DNA from: JASHPR01 sp963729365
Lineage (GTDB): Bacteria > Actinomycetota > Actinomycetes > Streptosporangiales > Streptosporangiaceae
Reading direction: 5' to 3'
Length of the DNA stretch: 64,000 nt
NCBI GenBank assembly: GCA_963729365.1
Contig: CAVSNQ010000002.1
Location: 248,001-312,000 of the forward strand
Shown here: piece after piece, positions 24,895-33,403 of the stretch
How the letters are laid out: each line of letters starts with the position of its first letter
Position numbering within the stretch: the stretch's first letter is position 1
Notes under the pieces: model-generated
What the model saw: the letters and a program-made list of their open reading frames with translations, nothing else
The model's database searches: none
What the model was told of the DNA's origin: nothing
Position numbers and translations under genes: made by a program

Positions 24895-25866
24895 GTGGGC
24901 TTGCGCTTCAACCCGCCGCCGGGATGGCCGCCCGTTCCCGAGGGCTTTGCCCCTGAACCTGGCTGGCAGCCGGATCCTTCGTGGCCGCAGCCACCACCCG
25001 GATGGCAACTGTGGGTCAATGATGATCAGGTGTCAGACGACACTAGGCCGATACCAGCCATGCCGGCGGGCCAGCCGACTGCACCGCTTCTGCCCGGCTA
25101 CGGGACGGGCGGTCAGTACGGCACGGGCTCTCCATACGGCGGCACGGGCTCTCCCTACGGCGGCACGGGCGCCCCTTACGGCGGCACCGGCGCCCCTTAC
25201 GGCAGCGTCGGGACCCCCTATGGCACCCCATACGGTGTTGCGGGCCCGCCGCCGGGCAGCGGCAAGACCAGCGGCTGGGCAATCGCCTCGTTCATACTTG
25301 GCTTGCTGAGCGTGGTCATCCTCAGCGTGATCTTCGGCTTCGTCGCGCTGAGCAGGATCAAGAGGCTCGGGCAGCGGGGCCGGGGCTTGGCGATCGCCGG
25401 ACTCGTCCTGTCCGGTGTCTGGATTGTGATAATCATCATCGCCGTTGTCGTCGCAAACGCGGGCAAGGCCACCCGCTCGCCAGCCACCGGGCAGATCACC
25501 CATAGCGGGCGCCTGAATGTCTTCTCGCTGACCGTCGGGGACTGCTTCGACAACCCGGCTGGCGCGCAGACCGTCAACACGGTCACCGCCATCCCCTGCA
25601 ATAAGCCGCACAACGCGCAGATCTTCGCCAAGTTCAAGCTCACCGGTTCTGACCTCAGCTATCCGGGGAGTGCCACCGTCACCCGCCTGGCCACCAACGG
25701 ATGCAACGCCCGCATCGGAAGCGTCGACAAGTCAATGACGACCAGCGCCATGACCATCCGCCTCCTCTTCCCGGAGGAGAGCGCCTGGATCACCGGCCAG
25801 CGGACCGTCAGCTGCATGATCCTCAACCCCACCGCGAACCTCACCTCCTCGCTGCTGAACCCCTGA
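24895..25866 (+). CDS. Pro/Gly-rich DUF4190-type membrane protein with septum-formation-like domain
   Basis: A 323-residue protein: Pro/Gly/Tyr-rich N-terminal 125 residues with GSPYGGT-type repeats, two membrane helices (about 128-190, the DUF4190 pattern with ALSRIKRLGQRGRGLAIAGL between them), then an extracellular domain starting SLTVGDCFDNP with paired cysteines, similar to the septum formation family. GTG 24895 has AGGAG nine bases before it. Such proteins are abundant in actinomycetes and act at the envelope; the exact role is unknown. Confidence 0.8.
   Translation: MGLRFNPPPGWPPVPEGFAPEPGWQPDPSWPQPPPGWQLWVNDDQVSDDTRPIPAMPAGQPTAPLLPGYGTGGQYGTGSPYGGTGSPYGGTGAPYGGTGAPYGSVGTPYGTPYGVAGPPPGSGKTSGWAIASFILGLLSVVILSVIFGFVALSRIKRLGQRGRGLAIAGLVLSGVWIVIIIIAVVVANAGKATRSPATGQITHSGRLNVFSLTVGDCFDNPAGAQTVNTVTAIPCNKPHNAQIFAKFKLTGSDLSYPGSATVTRLATNGCNARIGSVDKSMTTSAMTIRLLFPEESAWITGQRTVSCMILNPTANLTSSLLNP
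25129..25212. repeat. 21-bp tandem repeat encoding (S/A)PYGGTG
   Basis: Four 21-bp units in frame, the last one diverged. They code for the flexible cytoplasmic N-terminus of the DUF4190-type protein. Confidence 0.85.
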
Positions 25867-25959
25867 CCCGGCTGCCGCCCTGCAGGCCTGACCTGCGCAT
25901 GCGATAGGTTCTGTGCCCTGACGTCACGGGTATCCGGATTGCAGCGGGATGGGGGTGTC

Positions 25960-27193
25960 ATGGCGCGGCAGCAGGTGCGGCTGCCGCGCCAGGTGCGCGC
26001 GCTGCTCCTGTTCGTGTGCGCACTGGTGCTCGTCGACACCATGTTCTTTACCGCGCTAACCCCGCTGCTGCCCCATTACGTTCACGCCGCGGGCCTGACC
26101 AAGGCGGGCGCGGGGATCCTGGTTGCCGCCTACCCGGCCGGGACCCTGGTGGGCGCGTTGCCCGGCGGGCTGCTGGTCTCCCACCTCGGAGCCAAACGGG
26201 TCGTCCTGCTCGGCCTGGCCCTGATGAGTGCCTCAACCTTGCTCTTCGGCTGGTCCACAGCGGCCACCGTGCTCGATACCGCGCGGTTCGTCCAGGGCCT
26301 GGGCGGGGCGTGCACCTGGGCCGCTGGCCTGACCTGGCTGGCCACGGTCGCTCCGGAGGAGCGGCGCGGCGAGATGCTGGGCATCGCGCTAGGCGCGGCG
26401 GTAGGCGGCGCGCTCTTCGGGCCCGTGGTCGGGGCGGTCGCCGATCAGGTCGGCACCGGCCCCGCGTTCTCCGCCGCCGCAGTGGCCGGGGCAGTGCTCA
26501 TAGTGATCGCGTGCGTGGTACCGGGACCGCCCCGCGCGGTGGCCCAGGGACTGCGCGCGGCCTGGCCCGCACTCCGTGACCCCCACGTGGCAGCCGGCAT
26601 GTGGCTGACCATGCTGGCTGGCCTTGCGTTCGGGGTGATCGACGTGCTGGCGCCGCTCCGGCTGAGCCGACTGGGCGCATCGGCCGTGCTGATCGGGGCG
26701 ACGTTCCTGGCCTCAGCGGCGATCGAGGCTGGGTTGTCACCGCTGGCCAGGCCTGTCGGACCGCCGTGGTGAACTGGTGCCGGTCCGGATATCGCTGGCC
26801 GCGGCGGTCGCGGTCAGCCTGCTCGCGCCGGTGGTGGCACCGGCGGCGTGGCTGATCGCACTGCTGATCGTCGGCATGCCTGCCTATGGAACGCTCTTCG
26901 CCCCGGCGACCGCGCTGCTCAGCGGCGGTGCGCAGCGGCTGGAACTGAACCAGGGGCTGGCGTTCGGCCTGGGCAATCTGGCCTGGGCCTTCGGGCAGGC
27001 GGTGGCCGCCGCGGGGAGCGGGGCCATCGCCCAGGCGACGTCGGATTTCGTTCCATACGCCCTGCTCGCCGGCGCGTGCCTGGCGACATTGATCGCGCTG
27101 CGACCCGGCCGTTCCCGGCTCGTCCGGCGTCTCGCCGGCGGTACGAAACCGGCGCTGACCAGCGCCGGGCTGCCTCCCGCTGGCGGAGGGTAA
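25960..27193 (+). pseudogene. MFS transporter with one frameshift
   Basis: The first frame (25960-26772) encodes about eight hydrophobic helices of a 12-helix major facilitator with the loop motif GGLLVSHLGAKRVVLLG. It ends early as LARPVGPPW. The +2 frame restores the expected continuation, with LSDRRGELVPVRISLAA (second-half loop motif) from about 26750, and runs to 27193. One inserted base in ggccaggcctgtcgg near 26745-26755 explains it. Either a recent pseudogene or a sequencing error. Substrate unknown; the family is drug- and sugar-efflux-like. Confidence 0.8.
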
Positions 27194-27221
27194 GCAGAAG
27201 ATGGCTGATTGCACCTTTTCG

Positions 27222-27242
27222 GCCATAGACAATATCTATGGC
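27222..27242. promoter_or_regulatory. 21-bp perfect inverted repeat ahead of the WXG operon
   Basis: GCCATAG and CTATGGC are separated by seven A/T-rich bases (ACAATAT). It sits 64 bases before the first gene of the operon in the only AT-rich stretch nearby, with atggctgat repeated at 27201 and 27238. Likely promoter plus operator. Confidence 0.5.
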
Positions 27243-27305
27243 TGATCTGCCGGTTCGTGGCAGGCTGGTGGAGAGGCAATACCGTCGAGTCACGCTGGAG
27301 GGACG

Positions 27306-27668
27306 GTGGCGTACTTCGATCTGGCCGGCGGCGAGCCAGCCCGCGGTCTTCCCGCGTTGGTCTTCGCGCCCGCGCATCCCGAGACTCGCTACGGCGGTGA
27401 CCTGGTCTTCGAAGTCCGTGAGCTGGCCGACGGCACGCCCGTGCTGCCGGTGTACAGCAGCACAAGGCGGCTGGTGGCCGCGCTCGGCCCGGCCCAGCCG
27501 TGGGCGGAGCTGCCGCTGCAGGCCACCCGGGAGCTGATGGCCAAGGTCGGGGTGGAACTGGTGGCACTGGATCCGGAGATCGCGCCCGGCGCCCCGCGCT
27601 GGAGGCCGGAGGATCTGGTCGAGCTGGCGGAAAGCATCTCTGATCCAGCCGGGGAGGAGCCCCGATGA
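27306..27668 (+). CDS. SAV_915-like (SseB-related) small protein
   Basis: A 120-residue protein with LVFEVRELADGTPVLPVYSS and a C-terminal ATRELMAKVGVELVALDPEI, the layout of SAV_915-type proteins related to the SseB N-terminal domain. In actinomycetes these genes accompany WXG100-type exported proteins, as here. GTG 27306 follows GGAGG at four bases. Its stop overlaps the next start (ATGA). Role unknown; a chaperone or accessory factor of export is a guess from context. Confidence 0.65.
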   Translation: MAYFDLAGGEPARGLPALVFAPAHPETRYGGDLVFEVRELADGTPVLPVYSSTRRLVAALGPAQPWAELPLQATRELMAKVGVELVALDPEIAPGAPRWRPEDLVELAESISDPAGEEPR

Positions 27669-27973
27669 ACGGCGGCTTTCAGGTCGTCATGCAGGACCTG
27701 CTGGGCCTGTCCGGCACATTCCGCGCTGAGGCGGGAACTTGCCGGGCCATCATGCCCGACAACGGGCCCGCCTGCCCGGACGGCGGGGACGGTGCGGTGA
27801 ACGGGATGATGCAGGCGGTCACCGAGGCCGTAGGACTGGCGCACGTGCAGCTTTCCGCCGTGATGGACCTGCATGCGAGCAAGCTGCAGGCCGCCCACGA
27901 CCGGTACAACGATGCCGAGATGACCGTGACGCAGCTCGCCGACCGTGTGGCCGCCGCGGCCAGGATCACCTGA
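27665..27973 (+). CDS. Small helical WXG100-like protein (DUF6317-like)
   Basis: A 102-residue all-helical protein (GGFQVVMQDLLGLSGTFRAE ... LHASKLQAAHDRYNDAEM) with the size and hairpin layout of ESX-type substrates but no clear W-x-G turn. I believe it belongs to the DUF6317 group seen with such operons. It overlaps the preceding gene by four bases and is followed after 10 bases by a large WXG protein, so it is probably that protein's partner. Confidence 0.6.
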   Translation: MNGGFQVVMQDLLGLSGTFRAEAGTCRAIMPDNGPACPDGGDGAVNGMMQAVTEAVGLAHVQLSAVMDLHASKLQAAHDRYNDAEMTVTQLADRVAAAARIT

Positions 27974-27983
27974 GGCAGGACCC

Positions 27984-29312
27984 ATGGCAGCGAAAAGCCC
28001 GCCGAGCCTGCCCTCGTTTTCCAGCAACTGGGTTGGCGGTGACATCCACGGCCTGTGGGGGTTTGCCGCGACGCTCTACCGTTACGTGCCGCAGTTCGCC
28101 GACGTGGTGACCGCGCTGGACAAGAACGTGTCCCAGGTCGTCGGGACCGCGGGCTGGCAGGGCGCGGCGGCGTCAGCGTTCAGTACCAGCTGGGACCGGG
28201 ACGCCACCGCCGCCCGGGCGCTCGGCGTGGTCATCGACCAGGAGGGAGACGTCGTCGGGGAGCTCGCCGTCAACCTGGCCACGATCGAGCACGCGCTGGA
28301 GTCGGCGGCGCAGCAGGTGGAGCAGCACGGCGTCCCGGTCGGTGCCGACGGCCAGCCGCCCGAGGCGTGTTTTGCCGATGCCACCAAACAGCAGTGGGCC
28401 CAGGCGTACCAGGGGTTCTGGGATCAGTGCATGCAGGCGGCGCAGCAGGCGCGGCAGCAGGCGACCGCCTCACTGGACGCCCTGTATACCCAGATCAGCC
28501 CGGACAAGCACGGGCCTGACTACGACAAGCTCGGCCAGGCCGACTCGCTCGCCGATTACATACGCGGCCTGTTCGCCGTGCCCACGGCGAGCAGCGAGCT
28601 GATCGAGGCCATGCTTCCTGGCTTGCGGCAGAAGGCTAACGCCGCCCGGATCTTGGCCCGGGAGAACTCCCGCGGGCCAGATGGCCGATTCCGCACGTGG
28701 GCGGATGAAGACCGGGACTTCTTCACCGCGGAGCGGACCCAGTTGTCGTCCGTCGAGGAGCAGGCCGCGAATGCGGCGTCCCGCGAGAACTGGCTCACCA
28801 AGGCGCTCGGCACCGGAGCCGGGGACGTCATCGACGGCAGCGAGGACTGGGGACGGGCTGCGAAGTTCTTCGGCGACATCCCGTTTGCCAGCGAGGGGCT
28901 GGCCGTGGTCGGTGCCGGGCTGACCATCGCGGGCGACCGGAGCCAGGGTGAGTCGTGGGGATTGTCCGTCTCGGACGGCGCCACGTCCAATGCCAGTGCC
29001 CTGGTCGCCGGCGAGGCGGCCAGTGATCTGGGAGCGCTGGGCGGCACTGCGGCGCTGGGCGCGCTGGGCGTCGGCGTGACCGGGGCGGCGATCGGCGGCG
29101 TGCTGGTCGGCGGAGCCGTCGGTGCCGTGGTCGCCGTCGGGGTCGGCGACCTGGTGCACAACGCGTTCCAGGAGCACTGGAGTGCCGACATCGAGAAGTA
29201 CGGCGTGGTCGACGGGATCGGGCACGGCGCGCTGGATACGCTGGACAAGACCGGCGGCGATCTCGGGAAGATGGCAACGGGCGTCTGGCATGGCATCTCG
29301 TCGATCTTCTGA
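27984..29312 (+). CDS. Large WXG100/LXG-like protein with glycine-zipper C-terminal region
   Basis: A 442-residue protein. The N-terminal 130 residues form a helical hairpin with W58-Q-G60 in GTAGWQGAAASAFSTSW, the WXG100 signature of type VII secretion substrates. Residues of about 130-340 are helical and charged. Residues 349-387 are a Gly/Ala/Val zipper (LGALGVGVTGAAIGGVLVGG) able to insert in a membrane, followed by a 55-residue tail. The layout resembles LXG effectors or pore formers. No ESX core genes are in the window. Effector status is inferred. Confidence 0.65.
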   Translation: MAAKSPPSLPSFSSNWVGGDIHGLWGFAATLYRYVPQFADVVTALDKNVSQVVGTAGWQGAAASAFSTSWDRDATAARALGVVIDQEGDVVGELAVNLATIEHALESAAQQVEQHGVPVGADGQPPEACFADATKQQWAQAYQGFWDQCMQAAQQARQQATASLDALYTQISPDKHGPDYDKLGQADSLADYIRGLFAVPTASSELIEAMLPGLRQKANAARILARENSRGPDGRFRTWADEDRDFFTAERTQLSSVEEQAANAASRENWLTKALGTGAGDVIDGSEDWGRAAKFFGDIPFASEGLAVVGAGLTIAGDRSQGESWGLSVSDGATSNASALVAGEAASDLGALGGTAALGALGVGVTGAAIGGVLVGGAVGAVVAVGVGDLVHNAFQEHWSADIEKYGVVDGIGHGALDTLDKTGGDLGKMATGVWHGISSIF

Positions 29313-29331
29313 GCAGCCACGCGGGATCACC

Positions 29332-29832
29332 GTGGAGAGCGTTCCGTGGCTCGGCACCACGTGGTACGAGCGCGGGCCCGCCTACTGGGCGCGCCGCTCG
29401 GCGCTGACCGGGTTCGCGGCGGCGATTCTGGCGCTCTTTACCGCCATCCTGGTGCTGTTCCTGCAGGGGGTGTACCGGAGTTCCGGGCGGCATGCCTGGT
29501 TCTATGGCCTGCTGTGGTTCGAGATCGTGCTCTCCCTGGCCACGGGCGGCTATCTGCTCTACCGGATGATCAAGCACCCGGCCACCACGACGGCCGCCAG
29601 CCTCGCCGCGACCCGGCGCCGGATAGGCGGCGCGGGCGGACTGGGAATCCTCGCCCGGTCCGGGTTCGTGCTGGCCCAGTTGTTAATCGTGCTCATCGCC
29701 GCACTCAGTTACGGCCTGTGGACGGCCGCCTTGGTGCGCTCGCTGTCACCCGTGCTGCCGGTTGAGCGCCAGGCCAGGCAGCGCATGGCCGAGCGGCTCC
29801 GCGCCCGCGGCTACGATAATTCCGTCTCCTAG
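29332..29832 (+). CDS. Four-helix membrane protein of the WXG operon
   Basis: A 166-residue protein with an N-terminal YWARRSALTGFAAAILALF helix and three more hydrophobic segments, and a basic C-terminus (VERQARQRMAERLRARG). GTG 29332 starts 19 bases after the WXG-like gene and has only a weak GGGAT site, so the start could differ. Its place next to a potential membrane-active effector suggests an immunity or anchoring role, but nothing in the sequence proves this. No family recognised. Confidence 0.6.
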   Translation: MESVPWLGTTWYERGPAYWARRSALTGFAAAILALFTAILVLFLQGVYRSSGRHAWFYGLLWFEIVLSLATGGYLLYRMIKHPATTTAASLAATRRRIGGAGGLGILARSGFVLAQLLIVLIAALSYGLWTAALVRSLSPVLPVERQARQRMAERLRARGYDNSVS

Positions 29833-29850
29833 CCGACCGAAGGCACGCGC

Positions 29851-30630
29851 ATGGCGCTGTTCGATCACTCCGCGGAACGCCTGGCCAAGGGACCGACCCT
29901 GGCCCTGGCCGCTGAGCCCGCTGGTGCGGTTGCCGAACTCCTGCACCGATACGACCCGGCCCTGCGAGCCCGCGGGGACCACTTCGCGTTCGGTAACGGC
30001 GTCCTGCTGTACGGCCCGTTCGAGATCACCCCGAAACTCGCCGCCAAGAGCGGCCTCCCCGCCCAGACCACGGCCGCCTACTACGGCAGCATCCTGCCGC
30101 CCGCCAAGCGGCAGCGCCGGCCCGAGGACGTGACCCGGCATGACGCCGACCGGCTCGTCCACGGCCTCGCTGCGCGGCTCGGCGGCACCGTCCACGGCAG
30201 CCGGCCATCGTCGGCCATCAACCTGCGCGCGGCCGTCTATGCCCCCGGCCCGGTGCCGCCTGAGCAGGTCATCAGCGTGCTGCAGCCCTACGCGAGCGGT
30301 CCGCTCCTCGTCGAGGACAACCCGGACGTGCCGGAGTCCTACTTCCTGCTCACCGAGGAGAGCCCCCGCTTCTTCACCACCTACTGGCCGCCGCGCCTGT
30401 CGCACTCGGCGCTCCAGCCGCCGGCGCCGGCCATCGGGGCCCTGCGCGACCAGGAGCCGTGCCGCTGGGAACTGTCCGCCCGGCACCCGGCGGCCACCGC
30501 CAGCGCCGAGACCTGCCTGGCGGTCGGCCGGGCCGCGCTCGACCTGGGCCGCAGCGCCGGCGGCATCGTCATCGACTCCTACGGCTTTCCCGTCGACCAG
30601 CCCGAGGACCTGCTGCCCGCCGCGGACTAG
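29851..30630 (+). CDS. Conserved hypothetical protein at the end of the WXG operon
   Basis: A 259-residue soluble protein of unknown function. I recognise no domain. Features: KRQRRPEDVTRHDADRLVHG in the middle, a strand-rich core with VEDNPDVPESYFLLTEESPR, and a C-terminal half ending GGIVIDSYGFPVDQPEDLLP. ATG 29851 lies 18 bases after the membrane gene. The operon position is the only hint to role. Confidence 0.6.
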   Translation: MALFDHSAERLAKGPTLALAAEPAGAVAELLHRYDPALRARGDHFAFGNGVLLYGPFEITPKLAAKSGLPAQTTAAYYGSILPPAKRQRRPEDVTRHDADRLVHGLAARLGGTVHGSRPSSAINLRAAVYAPGPVPPEQVISVLQPYASGPLLVEDNPDVPESYFLLTEESPRFFTTYWPPRLSHSALQPPAPAIGALRDQEPCRWELSARHPAATASAETCLAVGRAALDLGRSAGGIVIDSYGFPVDQPEDLLPAAD

Positions 30631-30699
30631 CACACCGGGCCCGCGACGCGCTGACCCGCAGCGGCAAGGGCTGAAGCGGCAGAGTGGGATTATCGCCAT

Positions 30700-31455
30700 A
30701 TGCCGGTGGCGCAGGGGCGTGTCGCGTTGGTGACGGGCAGCTCGCGGGGCCTGGGCGCCGCGATCGCCCGGCGGCTGGCTCGTGACGGCCTCGCCGTCGC
30801 CGTCAACGGCCGGCCCGGCGACGAGCAGGCACGTGAGGTGAGCCGCAGCATCCGCGCCGACGGCGGCGCCGCCGAGGCCTTCGGTGCCGACGTCACCGAC
30901 GAGCAGCAGGTGGCCGCCCTGGTCGCCGCGATCACCCGCCATTTCGGCCCGGTTGAGGTGCTGGTACTCAACGCCACCGGCCCGCAGCCCGAAGCCCCGG
31001 TGACCGATGTGGCGTGGTCCGACCACCTGGCCCAGCTGAACTTCTTCGTCCACAGCCCGGTGCTGCTGGGCCGCGCGGTACTGCCCGGGATGCAGGCCCG
31101 GCGCTACGGCCGCATCGTGCACATCGACTCCGAGGTCGCCAGCAGGACGCCTCCCGGCCGGTCCGCCTATGTCACCGCCAAGAGCGCGCAGATCGGCCTG
31201 GCCCGCAGCTGGGCCCGCGAGCTCGCCCCGTCCGGCATCACCGTGAACACCGTCGCGCCCGGCTTCATCCCCGTCGAGCGCCACGCAGACGTCTCCGACG
31301 ACGTCAGGAATGCTTACCTCGCCTCGGTGCCCGCCGGGCGGATGGGAACTCCCGATGACATCGCCCACGCCGTGAGCTTCCTCGCTTCCGACGGCGCGGG
31401 CTTCATTACCGGTCAGCGCATCGTCGTCGACGGCGGCCGCGGGCTGGGCGACTGA
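30700..31455 (+). CDS. SDR-family NAD(P)-dependent oxidoreductase (FabG-like)
   Basis: A 251-residue short-chain dehydrogenase. Seen: cofactor loop TGSSRGLG at about 12-19, the N-A-T-G version of NNAG, catalytic Ser in HIDSEVAS, YVTAK, and PGFIPVERH. Classical SDR length. The NNAG to NATG change is found in some family members. ATG 30700 has GATTAT and six bases before it, a near-leaderless arrangement. Substrate unknown. Confidence 0.9.
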   Translation: MPVAQGRVALVTGSSRGLGAAIARRLARDGLAVAVNGRPGDEQAREVSRSIRADGGAAEAFGADVTDEQQVAALVAAITRHFGPVEVLVLNATGPQPEAPVTDVAWSDHLAQLNFFVHSPVLLGRAVLPGMQARRYGRIVHIDSEVASRTPPGRSAYVTAKSAQIGLARSWARELAPSGITVNTVAPGFIPVERHADVSDDVRNAYLASVPAGRMGTPDDIAHAVSFLASDGAGFITGQRIVVDGGRGLGD

Positions 31456-31472
31456 CCGCAAAGTGACTCTCG

Positions 31473-31489
31473 GCCGTGCGGTGCACGGC
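31473..31489 (+). terminator. Perfect hairpin after the SDR gene
   Basis: GCCGTGC-GGT-GCACGGC, a seven-pair stem with a three-base loop, 18 bases after the SDR stop. No T run follows, as usual in high-GC actinomycetes. Confidence 0.45.
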
Positions 31490-31566
31490 TCCTGGCCTCC
31501 GCAATGCGCCGGAGCATGGCAGCAGCGGCCAGCCAGCGCTTCTTGACAGGTCGGCAAACTTTATGT

Positions 31567-31577
31567 CAGTGTCACTG
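31567..31577. promoter_or_regulatory. CAGTG-T-CACTG palindrome, candidate TetR operator
   Basis: Perfect 11-bp palindrome ending three bases before the TetR ATG at 31580 and downstream of TTGACA at 31543. A further TGACA...TGTCA pair (31544-31568) surrounds it. Position suits autorepression. Confidence 0.45.
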
Positions 31578-31579
31578 GC

Positions 31580-32221
31580 ATGAAGGCAAGGGGGGCCTAC
31601 CACTCCCCGCTGCGCGAGTCGCAGGCGGCGGCCACGCGAGAGCGGATCGTCGAGGCCTGCGTGGGACTGATGCAGCGGGGCGCCGACCTGACCTACGCCG
31701 CTGTCGCGGCCGGCGCCGAGGTCCAGGAGCGGACGGTATACCGGCACTTCCCCAAGAAGGAAGACCTCGAGGCCGCGCTGTGGGACTGGATCGTCCAGCA
31801 CCTCACCCACGCTGACTTCGCCGCCCGGGACGACGAGCAGCTGGTCACGGCGATGAGAGATTCCTTCGCCGGGTTCGACGCGGACGCGCCCCTCATCCAG
31901 GCCATGCTCCACTCACCCCAGGGCCTCGATGTGCGCCGCCGCCAGCAGCCGATGCGGCGGGCGATGTTCGAGGCCTGTGTCGACAGCGCGGTCCCCAGCG
32001 CGCCGCCGCAGGTTCGCGAACGCGCCGCCGCGGTGCTGCAGGTCCTGTACTCAGCCGCGTCCTGGGACCTGCTGCGCAGCTTCTGGGATATGGACGCCAC
32101 CGAGGCCGCCGACGCCATCGAACTCGGCATCCGTAGCCTCCTCAGCGGGCTGCGCCTGAACGTTAGCCGTCAAACCACCAGCCATCGCGCGGCATCACAC
32201 CGCGGAAGGAGCGATCAATGA
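31580..32221 (+). CDS. TetR-family transcriptional regulator
   Basis: A 213-residue regulator with an N-terminal helix-turn-helix (RERIVEACVGLMQ...TYAAVAAGAEVQERTVYRHFPKKEDL, about residues 20-65) and a helical ligand domain. No ribosome site precedes ATG 31580, and a palindrome lies directly upstream. The TGA overlaps the cupin start as ATGA, so the regulator and cupin are cotranslated; the regulator probably controls both. Confidence 0.88.
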   Translation: MKARGAYHSPLRESQAAATRERIVEACVGLMQRGADLTYAAVAAGAEVQERTVYRHFPKKEDLEAALWDWIVQHLTHADFAARDDEQLVTAMRDSFAGFDADAPLIQAMLHSPQGLDVRRRQQPMRRAMFEACVDSAVPSAPPQVRERAAAVLQVLYSAASWDLLRSFWDMDATEAADAIELGIRSLLSGLRLNVSRQTTSHRAASHRGRSDQ

Positions 32222-32736
32222 CACACAGCGGAACCACGAATCGCCGTGCCGCCAGGACCGCGGATGGCGAGGGAGAGGCCTACTGGTTCTACGGCGACAC
32301 GGCCGTCCTGCGTTCACCCGAAGGCGCGCTTCCGATCATCATCGAGCACCACGTCGGCCCTGGTGCGGCGGCGCCGCTCCATGTGCATCACGACGTCGAC
32401 GACAGCTTCTACCTCCTCAGCGGGCAGCTGGCCATGCGTTGCGGTGACGACACCTTCGTCGCCAGCGCCGGCGACTACGTCTCGCTCCCCAAGGGCGTGC
32501 CGCATGCGCTGAGCAATGTGGGACAGCAGGAGGCGGTGCTGCTGCAGACACACGATGCGGACTCCTTTCTCACGTTCATCCGCCGCGTCGGCATTCCCTG
32601 TGACCAGCCGCGGCCGGATCCCGCATCGCTTGACTATGAGGCCATGAACAACGTGGCGGGCGAGACCGGGCAACCGGTGCTCGGCCCGCCGATGTCCGAG
32701 GAGGAAGCACGGGCGATCATCGCCCGCGGCCGGTAA
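32218..32736 (+). CDS. Cupin-domain protein (quercetinase-like)
   Basis: A 172-residue single-cupin protein with the metal motif APLHVHHDVDDSFYLLSGQL (H-x-H...E-like D) and GVPHALSNVG. It resembles quercetin 2,3-dioxygenase-like cupins, although substrates of small cupins vary. AAGGAG lies six bases before ATG 32218, which overlaps the regulator stop. Confidence 0.85.
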   Translation: MTHSGTTNRRAARTADGEGEAYWFYGDTAVLRSPEGALPIIIEHHVGPGAAAPLHVHHDVDDSFYLLSGQLAMRCGDDTFVASAGDYVSLPKGVPHALSNVGQQEAVLLQTHDADSFLTFIRRVGIPCDQPRPDPASLDYEAMNNVAGETGQPVLGPPMSEEEARAIIARGR

Positions 32737-32786
32737 GGAACAGGTGACGGCTCGGAGTGCCATGCGGACGATGAGCTTGGTGGCAA

Positions 32787-33356
32787 TTACGGGCGAGCGT
32801 CCGCGCGCCGTGACGATCTGGTCCCATCCGGCAAAGCCGGTGGCGGCGACCAGCAGGTCGACGGCGTCGCGCCGGCTAGGCCGGCGGCGAGCTCGCCAGC
32901 GTCATCGAGGCGCTGGACCAGGCGTTCCATGATCTGCACCCGGCCGGCCTCAAGCTGGTCGATGACCGGCAGGGCGTCGGCCTGGGCGCGGGCCAGGGCA
33001 AACAGGTTGCGAACTAGGTTCGGGTCAATAGCCCAGATGCCACACCCGAGCCTGGTGACCTCGGCCAGCGCAGCGGCCGGCTCAGGCAGGCTGACGGCTG
33101 CGAGCAGCTGATCGAATCGGGCTCGGGACAGCAGATCTGCGGCTACGGCATCGAGCAGGCCGGTGATGGACCGGAAATGCCGGTAGACGGTAGTGCGTGA
33201 CACGCCGGCGGTGGCGGCGATCTCGACCATGGTCACCGGCTCCGAGGATCCGCGCAGCCGCTCGGCAGCGCGCCGCACGATCTCCTGGCGGGTCCGCGAC
33301 ACGGCGTCAGCCCTGGCCCGCATCGTGTAGACCCGCGCAGGCCTATCGTCCTCCAC
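32787..33356 (-). CDS. TetR-family regulator, 3' part probably frameshifted
   Basis: The first 150 residues are a normal TetR protein: GVSRTTVYRHFRSITGLLDA as the recognition region and a helical core. After ELAAGL the annotated frame becomes Pro/Ser-rich, whereas the third frame reads RRDAVDLLVAATGFAGWDQI, the usual last helices. One missing base near 32872-32882 (gccggctagg) explains it. GTG 33356 is preceded by TACTGT and six bases. It is divergent from an SRPBCC gene across a 12-bp palindrome. Confidence 0.75.
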   Translation of the reverse strand: MEDDRPARVYTMRARADAVSRTRQEIVRRAAERLRGSSEPVTMVEIAATAGVSRTTVYRHFRSITGLLDAVAADLLSRARFDQLLAAVSLPEPAAALAEVTRLGCGIWAIDPNLVRNLFALARAQADALPVIDQLEAGRVQIMERLVQRLDDAGELAAGLAGATPSTCWSPPPALPDGTRSSRRADARP

Positions 33357-33362
33357 AATTTC

Positions 33363-33368
33363 ACAGTA
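33363..33368 (-). promoter_or_regulatory. -10 box TACTGT, leaderless spacing
   Basis: Six bases separate TACTGT from GTG 33356. Confidence 0.5.
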
Positions 33369-33379
33369 CAGTATGTCCT

Positions 33380-33391
33380 GCCAATATTGGC
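33380..33391. promoter_or_regulatory. 12-bp palindrome GCCAATATTGGC
   Basis: Perfect palindrome between the divergent TetR and SRPBCC genes, two bases before the SRPBCC Shine-Dalgarno. Probable TetR operator. Confidence 0.5.
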
Positions 33392-33403
33392 TGGAGGCAG
33401 GCG

